Shown here piece after piece: positions 47,101-59,100 of a stretch of 64,000 nucleotides of DNA. Under the pieces are notes generated by a model. The model was not told the DNA's origin and did no database searches. It worked only from the letters and a program-made list of their open reading frames with translations. The stretch is from Enoplolaimus lenunculus (Eukaryota; Nematoda; Enoplea; Enoplida; Thoracostomopsidae): NCBI GenBank assembly GCA_030248215.1, contig JASANG010002490.1, positions 19,055-83,054 of the forward strand, given 5' to 3'. Position numbers and translations under genes: made by a program. The first letter of the stretch is position 1. Each line of letters begins with the position of its first letter.

Positions 47101-50100
47101 CAAACCCTTGTAATGTTCATGGCAGGTAATGCATGGTTTACTTTAATTTGTATACGGAGTGTGGATATTGCTGTTGACAACGGACGACGACTTTTGCTAT
47201 TTGAAAAACAGCAACCAGTTTCGGTTCAATCTTGTATTATTCGTAATTTGCTATATCGAAACAACCATCATTAGCAGCCATATATACCTTTTCCGTATTG
47301 TTGTATGCATTCCAAGGCAAGTTTCGCTTCGCCTAAACTCCAAAACGTTTCCGCGATTATAAGATCTGCCCCTCCGTCTACTGCCCATTCGATGCTTTCC
47401 TAAATTAGCAAAGCAAAAAGTTAATATTTATTTTAACTGAAAATGATGTTAAAATTTTAGTTAATTCACCAACATTCAATTAAGTATGTAGCGGTGTAAA
47501 ACTCAACTCAAGATATTGAGCCGATTTCACTGTTATAGGATCATTTTACCATTTTTAAAACTTTTAGCACACAAATCAATGCTATCGGAGGTGACTGGAT
47601 CAACCAACCTTGTTTATCTGAATGCTATTGATAAATTAATCGGTATGGTAAATGTGAAGACATCCATACGGAAGGTAATTCCTTCTCTCGATCCCTGTTA
47701 TTTGTTATCATTGTTGTATTTTTAAAATATTTTATAATTGACCCAATGGTTGACCCTGGTACAAAAATAGCACCACCTTCTGTACTGTAGAACTCACATT
47801 TGACGGACTGTTACCTTAAAAATGCGCTTGGTTTCTTTGATGTTATCGGGCTTTTTAGGGTCTTTATCATATACCAATGTGTGTTGGTATACGTGGTGTA
47901 TGTGTTTATGTGCATTGTGTGTAATGTTAAGTCACACGTTCACATATAGCACCAAAGCAAGCTATGATATCGGCCACGTGGTGTAATGGGTAGCTTGCTA
48001 GACTCACGAGCAACAGATCCGAGGTTCGATTCGCTGCATGGACATATGTTTCGGAGAAATCTACGGGGAAATCGTGTATATTCGCAGTACTTGGGAGAAA
48101 TGGGTCGTCCCGGCCAGGCTGTTCTAACAAGACCCTTCAATGGTGATCGTGGTACAAAAATAACACCACACACCGTAACTGCAGAAATCACATTTGACGG
48201 ACTGTTACCTTAAATATGCGCTTGGTTTCTTTGATATTATCGGGATTTTTAGGGTCTTGATCATATACCGCAGTGTTGCAGATGTTACCTGCCATTAGCG
48301 TGCCTGAAAATGCAAACTTTATTTTTGAAATAAAATGTTTGAGTAAAGTTCGAAACTTTTGATACTCGCAGATATAGAAAACAAGCCAAAAAATACTGTT
48401 GCACTAGAATGTGTTACGTAATTATTCAACAATTTGGCCCATGAAAAAATCAGGAGCGGAGAGTTATTCTGTGAAACTATAATAGTGTAAGCTAATAAGA
48501 TTTAGACTAATTTTTTGTTTGAATTAGGCTTAGGCTTAGCCTTAGGAATAAACTTATTCTTTACGCTTAGGTTTAGGCTTAAGCTTAGATTAAGGCTTAG
48601 GAACATAGTTACAGTTCCGCCCCTGTTCTTTACATTGGCCAAGACTTATAAGGTACAAATTTTTCAGCACCAAGTTGATGGTTCTATTAATTGTGTAGGG
48701 ATGAACCAAAAGTGGGGCATGCGGGTATATGCACAATCGGTTAAATTTCATTCTTGTTCGGTAGAATTATTGTTCTATCGAAAAGTATCGTTAAAATTTG
48801 CTAACAAATTGTGTCAAAGCTTAAACGCTGCTTTAAACGCTTTTCGCGGCTCAAACATGTTTTAAAACATTTTTGTAAGCAGAGAAACTTTAAAATAAGT
48901 CGCTCGCATCAGGGTCGAAACAGCTACCCCCCAACCCCATTCGGAAGGACCCTCCCCTAAAGGGTCCCCACCCTAACCGGTTGAAACAAAAACCCGCCAA
49001 AGTTTCAAAATGCGTCTAGCTTCTTGCTCGATTCGTTGACGAATTTGGTTGGAGCCTCCAGTCCTGTTTGCTGCGGCACTGGCATGCGTTTCAGAACGCT
49101 ATTATGTGGACGCTTTTCGGTGTCTATTAAAAAGCTATTTTCGCACTAATATAATAGTTTTTTTTTCAATATATTTTTGAGACTCTATTCCTACTTCTAT
49201 TTTAAGAGCCAATATTTTATTTGTTTTCTGGACGCTGAACCCCTCACAAATTCAAATTTGCGAGAACAATATGATAAGTTTGAAAATACATCCATGATCA
49301 AAAAAAGGGCTGAAGTTTGAAAAATTTAATTTAAAAATTTGAATAAAATTCAACTAACCTGTTTTATCCGCAACTTCGCGTGCAATCCGAAGCGCTTCTC
49401 GGTTCAAAAGTTCAACGTCGTTTTCTCTGTCGATGTGACGCAATTTCTCACGGTGACCGTAATACTGAAAAAAAAACAAACAATGTAGCAATACTCAAAA
49501 GCCAGCTAATAGATTTGAAATATTCCTACTACAAAATTACTATTTATCTTCTCTATTTAATTTTATCTGAGAATAATATCAAATAGTACCAGTTGCGCGG
49601 CGAGTGATATAAAAATAAACAAGGGCAACATTGTCAATTTTCGTAAGCCAAAAAATGATTATTAATAAGGCTTGAAGGCATCTAGAGACGCAGTCAAAGT
49701 TTCATTTCGCATAGTAGAACCTCATTATTTGGTTCTGAAAGATTTTTTGGACACAAAGATTCAGTATGTTCGGTGAAATTAATTTTTCTTGTCTTCATAA
49801 ATTTTTAGAAAATACATCTTCTTATCAATCGTTGTCTACCACTGACAGACACGTTTTATATCTATGTTTGACTTACAGTAAACGCTTGTACAACATCGCT
49901 TCCGGCATGAACCCATTCTTCGTGCAGTTGTTGAAGTACGTGCGGATTTTCAAGGACTACTTCAGGAACGAAACTGCCAGCTTTCAAGTAACCGCGCCGC
50001 TCGATTTCAAACAAATATCCCTCGGCACAGAGTACAAATTCGTTATCGGCAAGTCGCTCACGTAATCCTAAAATAGAAATAAAAAATTAAATAAATTTCT

Positions 50101-50545
50101 TAATACAAATTTTAAAAAAATTCAAAAAGTTTCCACTCCGCTGAAACGCGAAATTGCATTCAGGAAAGCCTATTGACCTACAATGGGAGAGATTGGGCAC
50201 TTGCATACTTTCCATTCCAGCATAAGCAGCAGCATTTGCTAAACCATTTTTATTAGTTTACGTCTAAGCCTATGCCTTTAATTCTAAATGTGAGGTAAAT
50301 TGTACAAGAACACTAATTTGTTTAGAAGCTTTGTTGAAATTTAACTTTATACAATTGCAATTTGTAAACTAAACATAGCCTAATGGTTAGGGAGCGGATT
50401 AAAATTTTTCAATTAAAAATGTCTTCCAATTTTGTATCAAACGTATTCTATTATCCAACTTTACCCCTTGTCATTTACATTCTTCACATGGAATAAAACT
50501 GTTAACCATAAAAAAGAGCGGCATACCTTTAACTTTGCCTGGCAT
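44167..50545 (-). CDS. BHMT: Betaine-homocysteine S-methyltransferase
   Basis: Eight exons join in phase: 50545-50527, 50067-49877, 49464-49359, 48303-48209, 47399-47288, 46506-46328, 45190-45112 and 44423-44167 (1038 nt, 345 aa). The enzyme moves a methyl group from betaine to homocysteine to make methionine and dimethylglycine, in the cytosol, with a zinc ion. The N-terminus [17 protein letters not shown] and [15 protein letters not shown] match the family. The zinc ligands are visible as GLNC (Cys215) and GLCCG (Cys297, Cys298), almost the same positions as Cys217, Cys299 and Cys300 of human BHMT. The protein is about 60 residues shorter than vertebrate BHMT because the C-terminal dimerisation arm is reduced. 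Exon 1 codes for only six residues plus one base and was chosen because its ATG and phase-1 donor (AAAG|GTATGC) fit exon 2. A MITE abuts the stop codon. A broken duplicate of exon 4 lies in the next intron. Confidence 0.9.
44583..44760. mobile_element. Interspersed repeat, AAGGGG..CACCCTAAC family
   Basis: It shares CCCACCCTAAC, TTTCAAACAAAAAC and the pyrimidine-rich start with 48905-49085 (both in BHMT introns), 23478-23650 and 31120-31340. It has no coding potential and the class is unknown. Confidence 0.45.
45845..45930 (-). tRNA. tRNA-like sequence (probable pseudogene or SINE head)
   Basis: The minus strand reads GGGCGCAGGGGTAGAGCG (D-arm/A-box) and, about 30 bases on, GAGTTCGATCCCCGC (T-arm with consensus B-box GTTCGATCC). 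Acceptor stem pairing is unconvincing. It lies in BHMT intron 6. Confidence 0.4.
46660..46840. mobile_element. MITE of the GAGTTGATT family, left-truncated
   Basis: The right end CACTGGAATATGCAGTG is clear and the interior matches 24812-25062. The left terminus is missing. It lies in BHMT intron 5. Confidence 0.6.
47739..48272. repeat. Duplication of the 3' part of BHMT exon 4 with its donor
   Basis: About 140 bp at 47739-47880 are repeated at 48129-48272. The right copy is the genuine exon 4 end (KETKRIFK) with its donor at 48208. The left copy lies in the downstream intron. It keeps the last 65 or so exon bases and the donor (AAG|GTAACAG) but lacks the exon's 5' half and acceptor. Both copies begin with the same GGTACAAAAATA.CACCA phrase. 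Confidence 0.85.
47972..48120 (+). mobile_element. tRNA-derived SINE
   Basis: It opens with GGCCACGTGGTGTAATGGGT (A-box TGGTGTAATGG), then GAGGTTCGATTCGCTGC (B-box GTTCGATTC), followed by a tRNA-unrelated body beginning ATATGTTTCGGAG. Both pol III boxes fit consensus. It lies in BHMT intron 4, between the genuine and the broken exon 4 copies. Confidence 0.55.
48436..48640. mobile_element. hAT-type MITE, subfamily B
   Basis: A 205-bp element with ends GGCCCATGAAAAAATCAGG and CCCTGTTCTTTACATTGGCC and a TTAGGC core. No clear target duplication is visible. It lies in BHMT intron 3. Confidence 0.75.
48905..49085. mobile_element. Interspersed repeat, AAGGGG..CACCCTAAC family
   Basis: This copy reads AAAGGGTCCCCACCCTAACC, then AAAGTTTCAAAATGCG and GATTCGTTGACGAATTTGG. 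It is the longest of the four copies and lies in BHMT intron 3. Confidence 0.45.
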
Positions 50546-53500
50546 ATTTTTGTTCAACGACTTTGATATAAATAAATAGTTTTAAATACACAAATTCTGA
50601 GAGATTCAACAGGATTTATAGTACTTTTTGTTTCTAAAATGTCCAAAAAGCAAATTGTATTCAACTGTGCGCAGCACCTATCATTACTTAGTAATAAGTT
50701 TACAAATGAACCGATTTACCGCAGCTGTGGATCTGAAAATTGTTATCAAAGTAGTTTGTACCAAATACGAGAATTTACTACATTCTTAAGGTTTCTGTGA
50801 TACCGCAAAAACTTACAAATCGGGTCTATCTATATCCAGTTGAAACGGAAGCGCATAATGATCAAAATAACGGAAACAGAAAACAGATATAGAATTGAAT
50901 TTGAAAAAGCTTACAATATTTTCACGAACCTAAATTGTGCTATAAAACTTGAGACTTTCGTATAGAGCAGGTTGCAAACACTAAGAATAAGTTTAGAAAT
51001 CAACCTGATAATATATATAAGACTAAACCTAAGACTAGCGAACTTTGGCTCGCAACCTGTGTGTTATACGTGTGCCAACATCAATATTCAGGCAAATATA
51101 AGAACCTGTAGCGCAATGGCCTTCGAGTTCAGCATGAAATGGTGGCCGAAGCCAAAAGCTCTTATGTCATAGCGGAACGAACTCAGTAATTTAACAAAAA
51201 TTACGGAAATGTTCACTAAATTAAAACAGACATCGCCAAGTTTCGCGCACAACTAAAATTCACAATCCAAAATACTTGAACTTTTATACTTGTGCAAATG
51301 CAGTTTGCAATTTTGCAAACGACAGCAAAAATTTGCTAAAATGACTGCAAAACGGATGATTAGGTAACCTCGAAACAGTTTGATAGGTTTACGTGTTTTT
51401 CTGTGTAACCTTGTCAAAATAAATAAACTCGCTGATATAAGCGTTATTTTAGTTTTAAAAATGGCTTCGCTAAGCGAAAAATTTAAATTTACGTATGTTT
51501 AGCGTGTTCAAATTTGACAAATTTTTGCTGAAATAAGCATTTTAAATCGTTGGTTTAAAGTTATATAATTTGTCAATTGTTTTTATCGCGTTAAAACTGT
51601 AGTTTCGGGGGGGGATTAAGGTTCAGACGTCTTTTTTAATATTTTGACAGCTATGTTAACAGTCGTTTTTGCAGTATATATTTTTTAAAGTTTTCAGTCT
51701 CGGCATTGTTTTTCCGAAAATTAATTCTTCGCCCTCATAAAAAAAGTTAGCACATATATAGCATACAGTGAAAATTGTGCTTCATAACATTTGCCAGCCA
51801 GTCTTCCGTCAGAATTTTTAACTTTGCCGCTGGTTTCTCGGCTTTAGACTCACACTTCGATTGGTTAGATTTTGTTCGGAAGCGTTCTGAAAACATTTTG
51901 ACGTTTCAAACAATTGTTTTAAAATTAACGAATCGTGACCCCACAACAGCAGGAAAATAAACATTAAAATGTTTTGTATCTAATAATTTTACCAAATTTT
52001 GCTGACATACGCTTATTTTTAATATATTTGGTGATAATTGTAAACAATTTACGTCACGTGATACTACTTATAACCTATATTTTTAAAATTAATAGCGCAG
52101 CAAAACTGTAAAATAATCTCAAATTCTGGAACCAAACAAATCTCAGCACGGTAGAAAATAGACCTCCGGTTTAGGTTCCGGTAGAATTTTTGATAGAAGT
52201 TTCGGCAATTTCGGTATATATTGAAATTTTTTCAAAAAAATTGTATAGTTTGGTGCATTAAAGTTTCAGATATTGGCGCAAGTTTGATTAATTTATTGCC
52301 ATGAGAGCACAAAAAACATTTACCCAAAGCTTTTGACAACACTACAGATTTGTATTGCTGAAATAAACAAATTAATATCATTTTAGCTGCTTTAAGTTCG
52401 CTTTAGGCTTAGGCTTAGGCTTTACGCATAATCTACTGTTACGGCCCTAAAAGTAACATTTTCCGCACCGGCAGGCAAATTTTCCTCCCCTCCGATTGCA
52501 CCGTAGATCCCCGGATACAATCAAAGACATAATGAGGATTCATTTATGGAAAATATCCTTGTTTTAAAACCAAAAATCCAGCGCGTTATTCCAAAACCTG
52601 TAAAAGTGTTGAAAATTAAATCATACGTAATTTTGGGCATCGTTACAGCTAAATTTTGAATGCAAATTTTAAAATATATGAATATTATGCAAAAATATAT
52701 TATACTGTCCAAGATTTAATTCTGACAATTGTTCACAAAATATTGTTCATTCGTATAACACAAGAATACAGCGGACGCAAAAATGTATACTTTGGCGTTT
52801 TTTGTCAAAAACTACGGAATAACCCATATAGTCTTTTGGCGAAAAGTCGTTTTTATTTTAAAACAGTAATATATTTGTCTTTGTCGGAAGTTCTCGAAAC
52901 GATACTGAGGTGCTGAAGGATTCGAGAAAAAGTATATACTTACAAGAAGGCAGCTGAAAAATTGGTAGCCGAAATACGGTGCACCATGGAAGAGAAATAT
53001 TTGGAATGAAAATGGGGTATATGCGGTTAGCCTCCCTCGAAACAATCGCAAATTTAATTAGTAGATACACTGATATTTATATTGGGAAGGTAAAGCTCCA
53101 AAATTTTTATATTTTCTCGTGTAGAAATAATTATTTTTTATTTTAAAACCAACACAGTGCCTATTCTTTATCTAGATATTCAAGAATTTCGTTAAGTTGC
53201 TAAATCAGCCAGCTGTGTACCCCTGTTGGTATGTGAAACTGTTTTGATTGCCATATAACAAAATCGCAAACTTGCATATCAGATTTCTTTTAAAACTGAT
53301 CAATCGCGTCATGGTCGCAATTCTTCGGCTAAACATTTGTGTTTTTTTACAAAATCAACAGATAAACAAATTTGATTTTAAAAATTTGTAAAAATTTAAC
53401 TGTTTGTTAAACGTTTAAAAAACATCTTTTATCGGAATATGACAAAACGCAAGGTAATAACCAGCATTATAGTTCAATAATAATTTAAGGAAATGGTAAA

Positions 53501-53582
53501 CACAAAATAAATTGTCTGTTATTCAAGAAACATTGCCTGAAATTTAAGACAATTATGTGTTATTACAGACTCTAGATATATA
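50546..53582. other. Intergenic between P450 and BHMT, no gene recognised
   Basis: The BHMT promoter should lie here at its left edge, but I see no clear TATA or initiator. There is a half copy of the GTAGCACCTAT family near 50672-50715 and the right arm of a TTAGGC-type MITE at 52385-52460. The rest is AT-rich. Confidence 0.4.
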
Positions 53583-54027
53583 CTGTATTGACCCGAATAA
53601 GAGGGAGGGGGTAATAAGAGGAGGGTCCCCATTTTGGGTCCGAATCAATAGGAGTCCGTATTCCTAATAAAAGTCCATAAGCGGATAGAGTCTCTAAACC
53701 CTAATTAGAGTCCATAAATGTCAATTAACCCTAATTGTAGCGCATAAATGACTTCAGGGCCAAATAATTTGAGTTCAAAACTTTAACGAGTGCTTAAATT
53801 TTGAAAGTACATTACTAAGTATAACCTTGTGTTATCGCTCAAGCTGTTGAAACAAGACAAATAAACGTTTAATTGAAAGGATAATTGCAGGACCGGATAT
53901 ATCAGTAACGAAGGGCGGCGGAGCGTGGGTTAAAAATAAATAACAGTCCGTAACCGAATAACAAGGGTGTACCCTCTGGAGAGGCCAAATAAATATCAGT
54001 CCCCTCTTCTTATTCGGGTCTCTACAG
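53583..54027. mobile_element. MITE of the CTGTATTGACCCGAATAA family, complete
   Basis: A 445-bp element with left end CTGTATTGACCCGAATAAGA, right end TTATTCGGGTCTCTACAG and TA on both flanks. The ends are inverted repeats of about 25 bp, and the interior is AT-rich and non-coding. It is the reference copy for fragments at 2390, 5460, 6400, 10930 and 25396 and for the nested copy at 61476. The TA target suggests a Tc1/mariner type. Confidence 0.85.
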
Positions 54028-54664
54028 TATGTCTTTAATTGTAGACGTATATTTGTGAAAATTCTCAGAAATATGGGTCAGAAACTTTTAACACTTAAAA
54101 CTCTGTAAGGCTCGTTTTCGTAAAGTATTAAACAAACATTTCTCAAATGCAAGACAAGTTCGGCTGATCTTCAAGGCTTGTCTTAATATAGCAAAGAACT
54201 TACCCGCAACGCCGACTCCATGATACGGGGATAAATCTCAACCAAATTCCCAAATTTTACAACCTGAGATATGTCCAACATGTAAAAAGTCAATCCGAAA
54301 TATCCTTGAAATTCGATTACTTACTTTAAGAATGTAAACGGACTCGTTTTGCATAGATTAAAATCACAAAATTATTTTTCAATTTAAGAAAACTATTTCT
54401 TGAAAGAAGAAATTTTTGTCTTCGCTGACTAAAATACGTATGTGAGCCGTTTCAGTTTAATAATATATATTGCAGTTTATGCCATGACAACTAGTCCATA
54501 ACAGACTGAGTCTTATGATTGGACGATGTAAGAACGGATAACTTTCTGTTGCAACATAATCGGCTTTGTCAACAGTTGCTTTTGAGCAAGGAAAACGTTG
54601 CTTGAGGCGACCTCAACACAGTTTGCGTTTGGGAGACTCCAGTTGGCAACTATAATTCATATTG

Positions 54665-54862
54665 TCATATGTTTATAGCGCCTATTACCAATTAGTAATA
54701 CGTTTATGGCTCACAAACTATTGCAATTGCTGATCTCAAATTTGGCATAAAATTACTACAATTCAAATCTAAAAAATGTGCCAAATTTCAAACCTCCCGT
54801 GTCCGTGTTTTAGAGTTGCAAGACGTATCACCAACTGGTAATAGGTGCTACACGCATGTGTG
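54665..54862. mobile_element. MITE of the GTAGCACCTATTACC family
   Basis: A 198-bp element whose arms mirror each other over about 40 bp: ATGTTTATAGCGCCTATTACC at the left and the complement of GTGTAGCACCTATTACCAG at the right. Single ends of the same family occur near 9650, 16868, 50672 and 55246. Confidence 0.65.
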
Positions 54863-55625
54863 AATCACGCCTAAGACTTGTAGGCGATCAGGGCGTCATG
54901 AGAATAAAAGCCTTGTTGTCGCTTGCCAAAATTTTGCGGACACCCGTGATCACTAACATTTATTCCATAAGCTAAGATCAAAAAATGACAGAGTATTCTC
55001 TAATCTGAGGTTCCAAAATTCAGGTTGCGTATTAAAGCTTACGTTTGAAACGATTTTTTACAGTATTAGCTAAAAAATCAAGTCTGCAGCTTTGATGCAA
55101 ACAAGCATCTGCTGTGAAATATTTCGTATTTGTAATTCCTGTTAAGGTAGAAAGTGTTCGTTTCGCTTGTGACTGGTTTAAAATTCGACGAACGGTTACG
55201 AAACAACAATAAAACATGCGTATGATGTCGTGGACAATAGCTGTATTCTCAAATGTGTGTAGCACCTATCACCAGTTGCACTTCAATGCAACAGAATGAA
55301 TAATTTTTGACGGCGCATCAGGCACGATTTTCCGGGCACGAAATTTTTTCGAGAATAAAGACTGGGCAAACAACCGTTTGAAGGTTTTCAATGAGAAATT
55401 TACCTCAAATTTGGTGATACGTTTTCAAATACTATAGTTTGACTCCCGGAATCAATATACTTTTTGTAATACATTATTTTCTTCAAACTGCTTGTTCTTT
55501 AGTAGGATTATACCGGTCACGGAACCAATAATGTATATCCATTTTGTACATCCTGGTTATAGAAACATTTTCATTACTGTATGTTACACGAATTTTACAA
55601 CGAATCAAAAATGGCTACTTGTCTG

Positions 55626-55828
55626 CACTGCAAAAAATGGTGAGTCAAATTGACTCTGTCCGAAATAGGCTCTACGGGACTACACAAACTGAGTCAAATT
55701 CGACTCCATCAGAGTCAAATTTGACTCACTGAGTCGCACGTTTGACTCTGGCGGAATCGAATTTGACTTAGTTTGTGTAGTCCTATAATTTCGGAGCGGG
55801 TCAATTTGACTCAGCATTTTTTGCAGTG
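55626..55828. mobile_element. Palindromic MITE (GAGTCAAATTGACTC family), complete
   Basis: A 203-bp element with ends CACTGCAAAAAATGGTGAG and CTCAGCATTTTTTGCAGTG. The flanking dinucleotide is TG on both sides instead of TA. It is strongly self-complementary. Confidence 0.75.
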
Positions 55829-56120
55829 TGTGAAATAATCTTGAAAACGCAAAATATGCGTTTTATTTTGGAATTATATATTCAAAACGGAAAAGTAATA
55901 TAATGAAATCGGCAATCAGTTGTATAGCAACTGTACACGGTCGTATGCAACTGAGTACATTCTGTGCAGAAATCAATCTATTCAACACGTGTTTCACTTT
56001 AAACCATACAATACCTGGTGATGAAGAGGTTAATGCAAGCTACAAATGTTATTACGATATTAATTTTGAATTATTTGCCATTTTCTGCAGGAAAAATATT
56101 CTAACAGCATGAAACCATTA

Positions 56121-59100
56121 TTAACCCTGAACCACAGCTGAGGTCCACGCATTGGGACGTTTTTCTAGCGTCACCCATATCCCATCACGCGATCGCAGAA
56201 TTAGCTCTGCAGTTTCAACCAGCTGATCCCGGCGTCGTGTTGCGCGTATACGGTACGCACGACACAGCCACGACAACATAGCTTTCATTTTCATCATCGC
56301 AAAGCGCTGTCCGATACAGTTGCGTGCACCCGCTGCGAACGGAATGTACGCGTACGGATGGCGCTTTATCGATGGAGAAAATGAACTCGATGCTGGCGTT
56401 GACATCAGAGATGGCGCCATTGGTTCTTCCAACGACGTCATCATCGGCGACTTTTCAGATGACGTCATAGTCGATTGTTTTCCTGATGACGTAACCGGCG
56501 GTGATGACGGTTGTTCTGATTTCGGCATAGTCATCAACGACGGTTGATGTGATGACGTCATTGTCTGTTTCGATCGTGGTCCTGATGACGTCGATGACAA
56601 TGAGTTGGTCAACGACGATAACATGGTCTTCGTGTCAACCTGTGTCACTGGACACGTTATCGCCTGCGGTGACGTCACCGCTGGTGGCAGTTTCTGTGGT
56701 GAACAAGACGAATTCAGTGAACGCGATGATGAAAACGCTGACGACGACGGCGACGAAAACGGCGATGACGTCATTAGGGACGATTTGCGACGCGAATAAC
56801 GTTGGGTCAGAGAGGATGGTTGCGGCGACGATGAGGATTTATCGAATGATGACACTGCGGACGACGATGAGGACAGCGAAGAAGTTAGCGATGATGAAGG
56901 ATCGGTGCTGGTCAAGTCGAATCGACAGGATGGATTCCAAGATTTAGGTCGATTGCAGATGCGCATCGATGCTGACGACGCCGATGATATCATCGGCGGC
57001 AACGATGACGCACTTCCGGATGACGTGCTTCGATTTGATTTTCTGGAATTGCTGAACGATGACGTCATAGCCGAAAAAGCTGGAACGGCCAGAAATTGGT
57101 CTTCATTGATATTTCGAAGATTTTCGGAAATAATGTCTCCGCTATGCTGTATTTTAGCGGAGCATGGGCATTGGATTTCGAGAGATTTGTTGAGATGAGA
57201 CTGACTTTTGGTCGAGGGATGCGTAGAGTCTGCGGTGAACTTTGCAAAACGGTTAGGATTAAAAGATTCAGGGTCAGGCCAGTGTTTAGGATCACGATGA
57301 ACAACGTATGGAACCACCAAAACGTCTCTACCTGCAGGGATCGTATGCCCTCCAATGTTAGTTGGCTGTGATAGTTGTCGCGCAACTATAGGGACTGACG
57401 GATAAAGTCGCAATGACTCTTTGATCACTTGCTCCAGATACGCCATTGATGCTAAATCTTCATACGAAATATCCCTTGAATTTAGAGATGGTCCAATAAT
57501 TTCGCATTGTTCCGCGTATATGGCGTCCTAAAATTAAAATGCGTTTGTACACTGTAAATATGGTGCGAATTTGACTTAGGTGGAGTCGAATTTTGACTCA
57601 GATTGTGCAGTCAGGAAAAGCCTATTTCGGACAGACTCAATTTCACTCACTATTTTTTGCAGTGTATAATTTTATTCCCAGAAAATAAACGGTACTTTAA
57701 AGAAACATTTTTGCGTTTACCTGGACATCTTGATGCTCTCCAATGAGCTGAATGGTCCAACCCATGCTTGTCGCTGTAGTATCGTGACCTTCGAACATAA
57801 ATGTGTCAACTTCGTCTTGGACCTCTTTCAGAGTTAAGGCTCCGTTGAGATGCAATTCCAGTAGTAAATCAAGAAACGCCATCGGCCGCTTTTCGCTGTC
57901 AGACGTAGACGAGGCGGTATCTTGACTGCTAACAGAGTCCAAGACATGAGGTTGAAACTCAAGTTCAGTTTGAATTTTTGAAGTTAAGGGATTTAAATTT
58001 AAAAAGTTTCGTAAAATGCGTTTAACACCAAATAATACAATACTGATGGGAGATATAATCCAGTTAACAACGGATGGTATCGGCAGTCGTTGTAGATGTT
58101 TCGCTGAGGCTGTCAGGAAATGTTCAACCAAAGTTTGAGTTTCAGTGATCAATTTTAAACAGTTGTTTGAATATTGCTTTAAAATACACCCATACTCTTG
58201 CAAATTAAAATATTTTACGAAATGAGGACAATATTCCTCGTTTGTTTCTGTATGCAATTGAGATTTCAATGGAAATGCGTCAGATTTCGCAAGCTTCAAA
58301 CGTTCTAAAATAACTTTTCGAGTATAACTGTGCACAATTTCAAGCGATTTTCGGTATTCACCGTACGGTCCGATTAATTTAAACGCTAAATCAGACCAGT
58401 AAACAGGCCGGCGTTGACGTTGATGTATAATATCGGCAAGTTGGCTAATAGAGTCAACGTAGTTTAAATTCTGGCTTGGTTTTCGCGTTGTTTTTACTGA
58501 ATAAACTTCAACCGGTTTGTCGGTGACGTAGCTAGTCTCGTTTTCCCAAGATTGATCATCTTGTTGCGCGCCAACACAACAGCCCATTGCCGACACGCAA
58601 ATAATATCGAGAGCACATCGAGTAATGTACGGGTATATATCAAACGCTTTTGTTTGATGACTTTCTGCTGCCCGATTTTTGCAATTGATGTTGCTACTGT
58701 TAGAATCTTGTTCCCAAGATAGATCATCCTGTTTTTGCGAAAAATGTGTTCCAATCAACGCTCGCCGTTCGAGCTGACGAATCAAAATACGTGATTGTTC
58801 GTTAAAACCGGCGACAAAATCTTTCAAGATGTTGTAGTGAAACGTTGGCGTTATTAGTTTACGACGTATTCGCCAGTCGGCACCGTTTGCAGTGAGCAAA
58901 CCGCGGCCAAGCCAATCGTGAAGGAATCTGTTAATAACAAAAGCGATTGGTTGCATAACTTGTAACATCATTAAAATATAATCATAAGTTCAATGGTGTA
59001 TTTACCTAAAGTTGACGACTTAAGTAAATTCTTAAACATAACTTAAGTAAATATACTTGAGTAAGATTTCAGAAACCCAGCGAATATTGTATAAAGTTCA

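Noticed and set aside
49766-50065. 99-aa plus-strand open frame
   Set aside because: It is the antisense shadow of BHMT exon 2.
54208-54226. ATG plus strong GTAAGT donor upstream of BHMT (minus strand), as a candidate first exon
   Set aside because: It ends in phase 0 and would put exon 2 out of frame. The ATG at 50545 with a phase-1 donor fits exactly.
56320-57198. Four plus-strand open frames opposite the P450 insert
   Set aside because: They are by-products of the palindromic GATGACGTCAT repeat, which avoids stops on both strands. The minus strand frame continues directly into P450 motifs.
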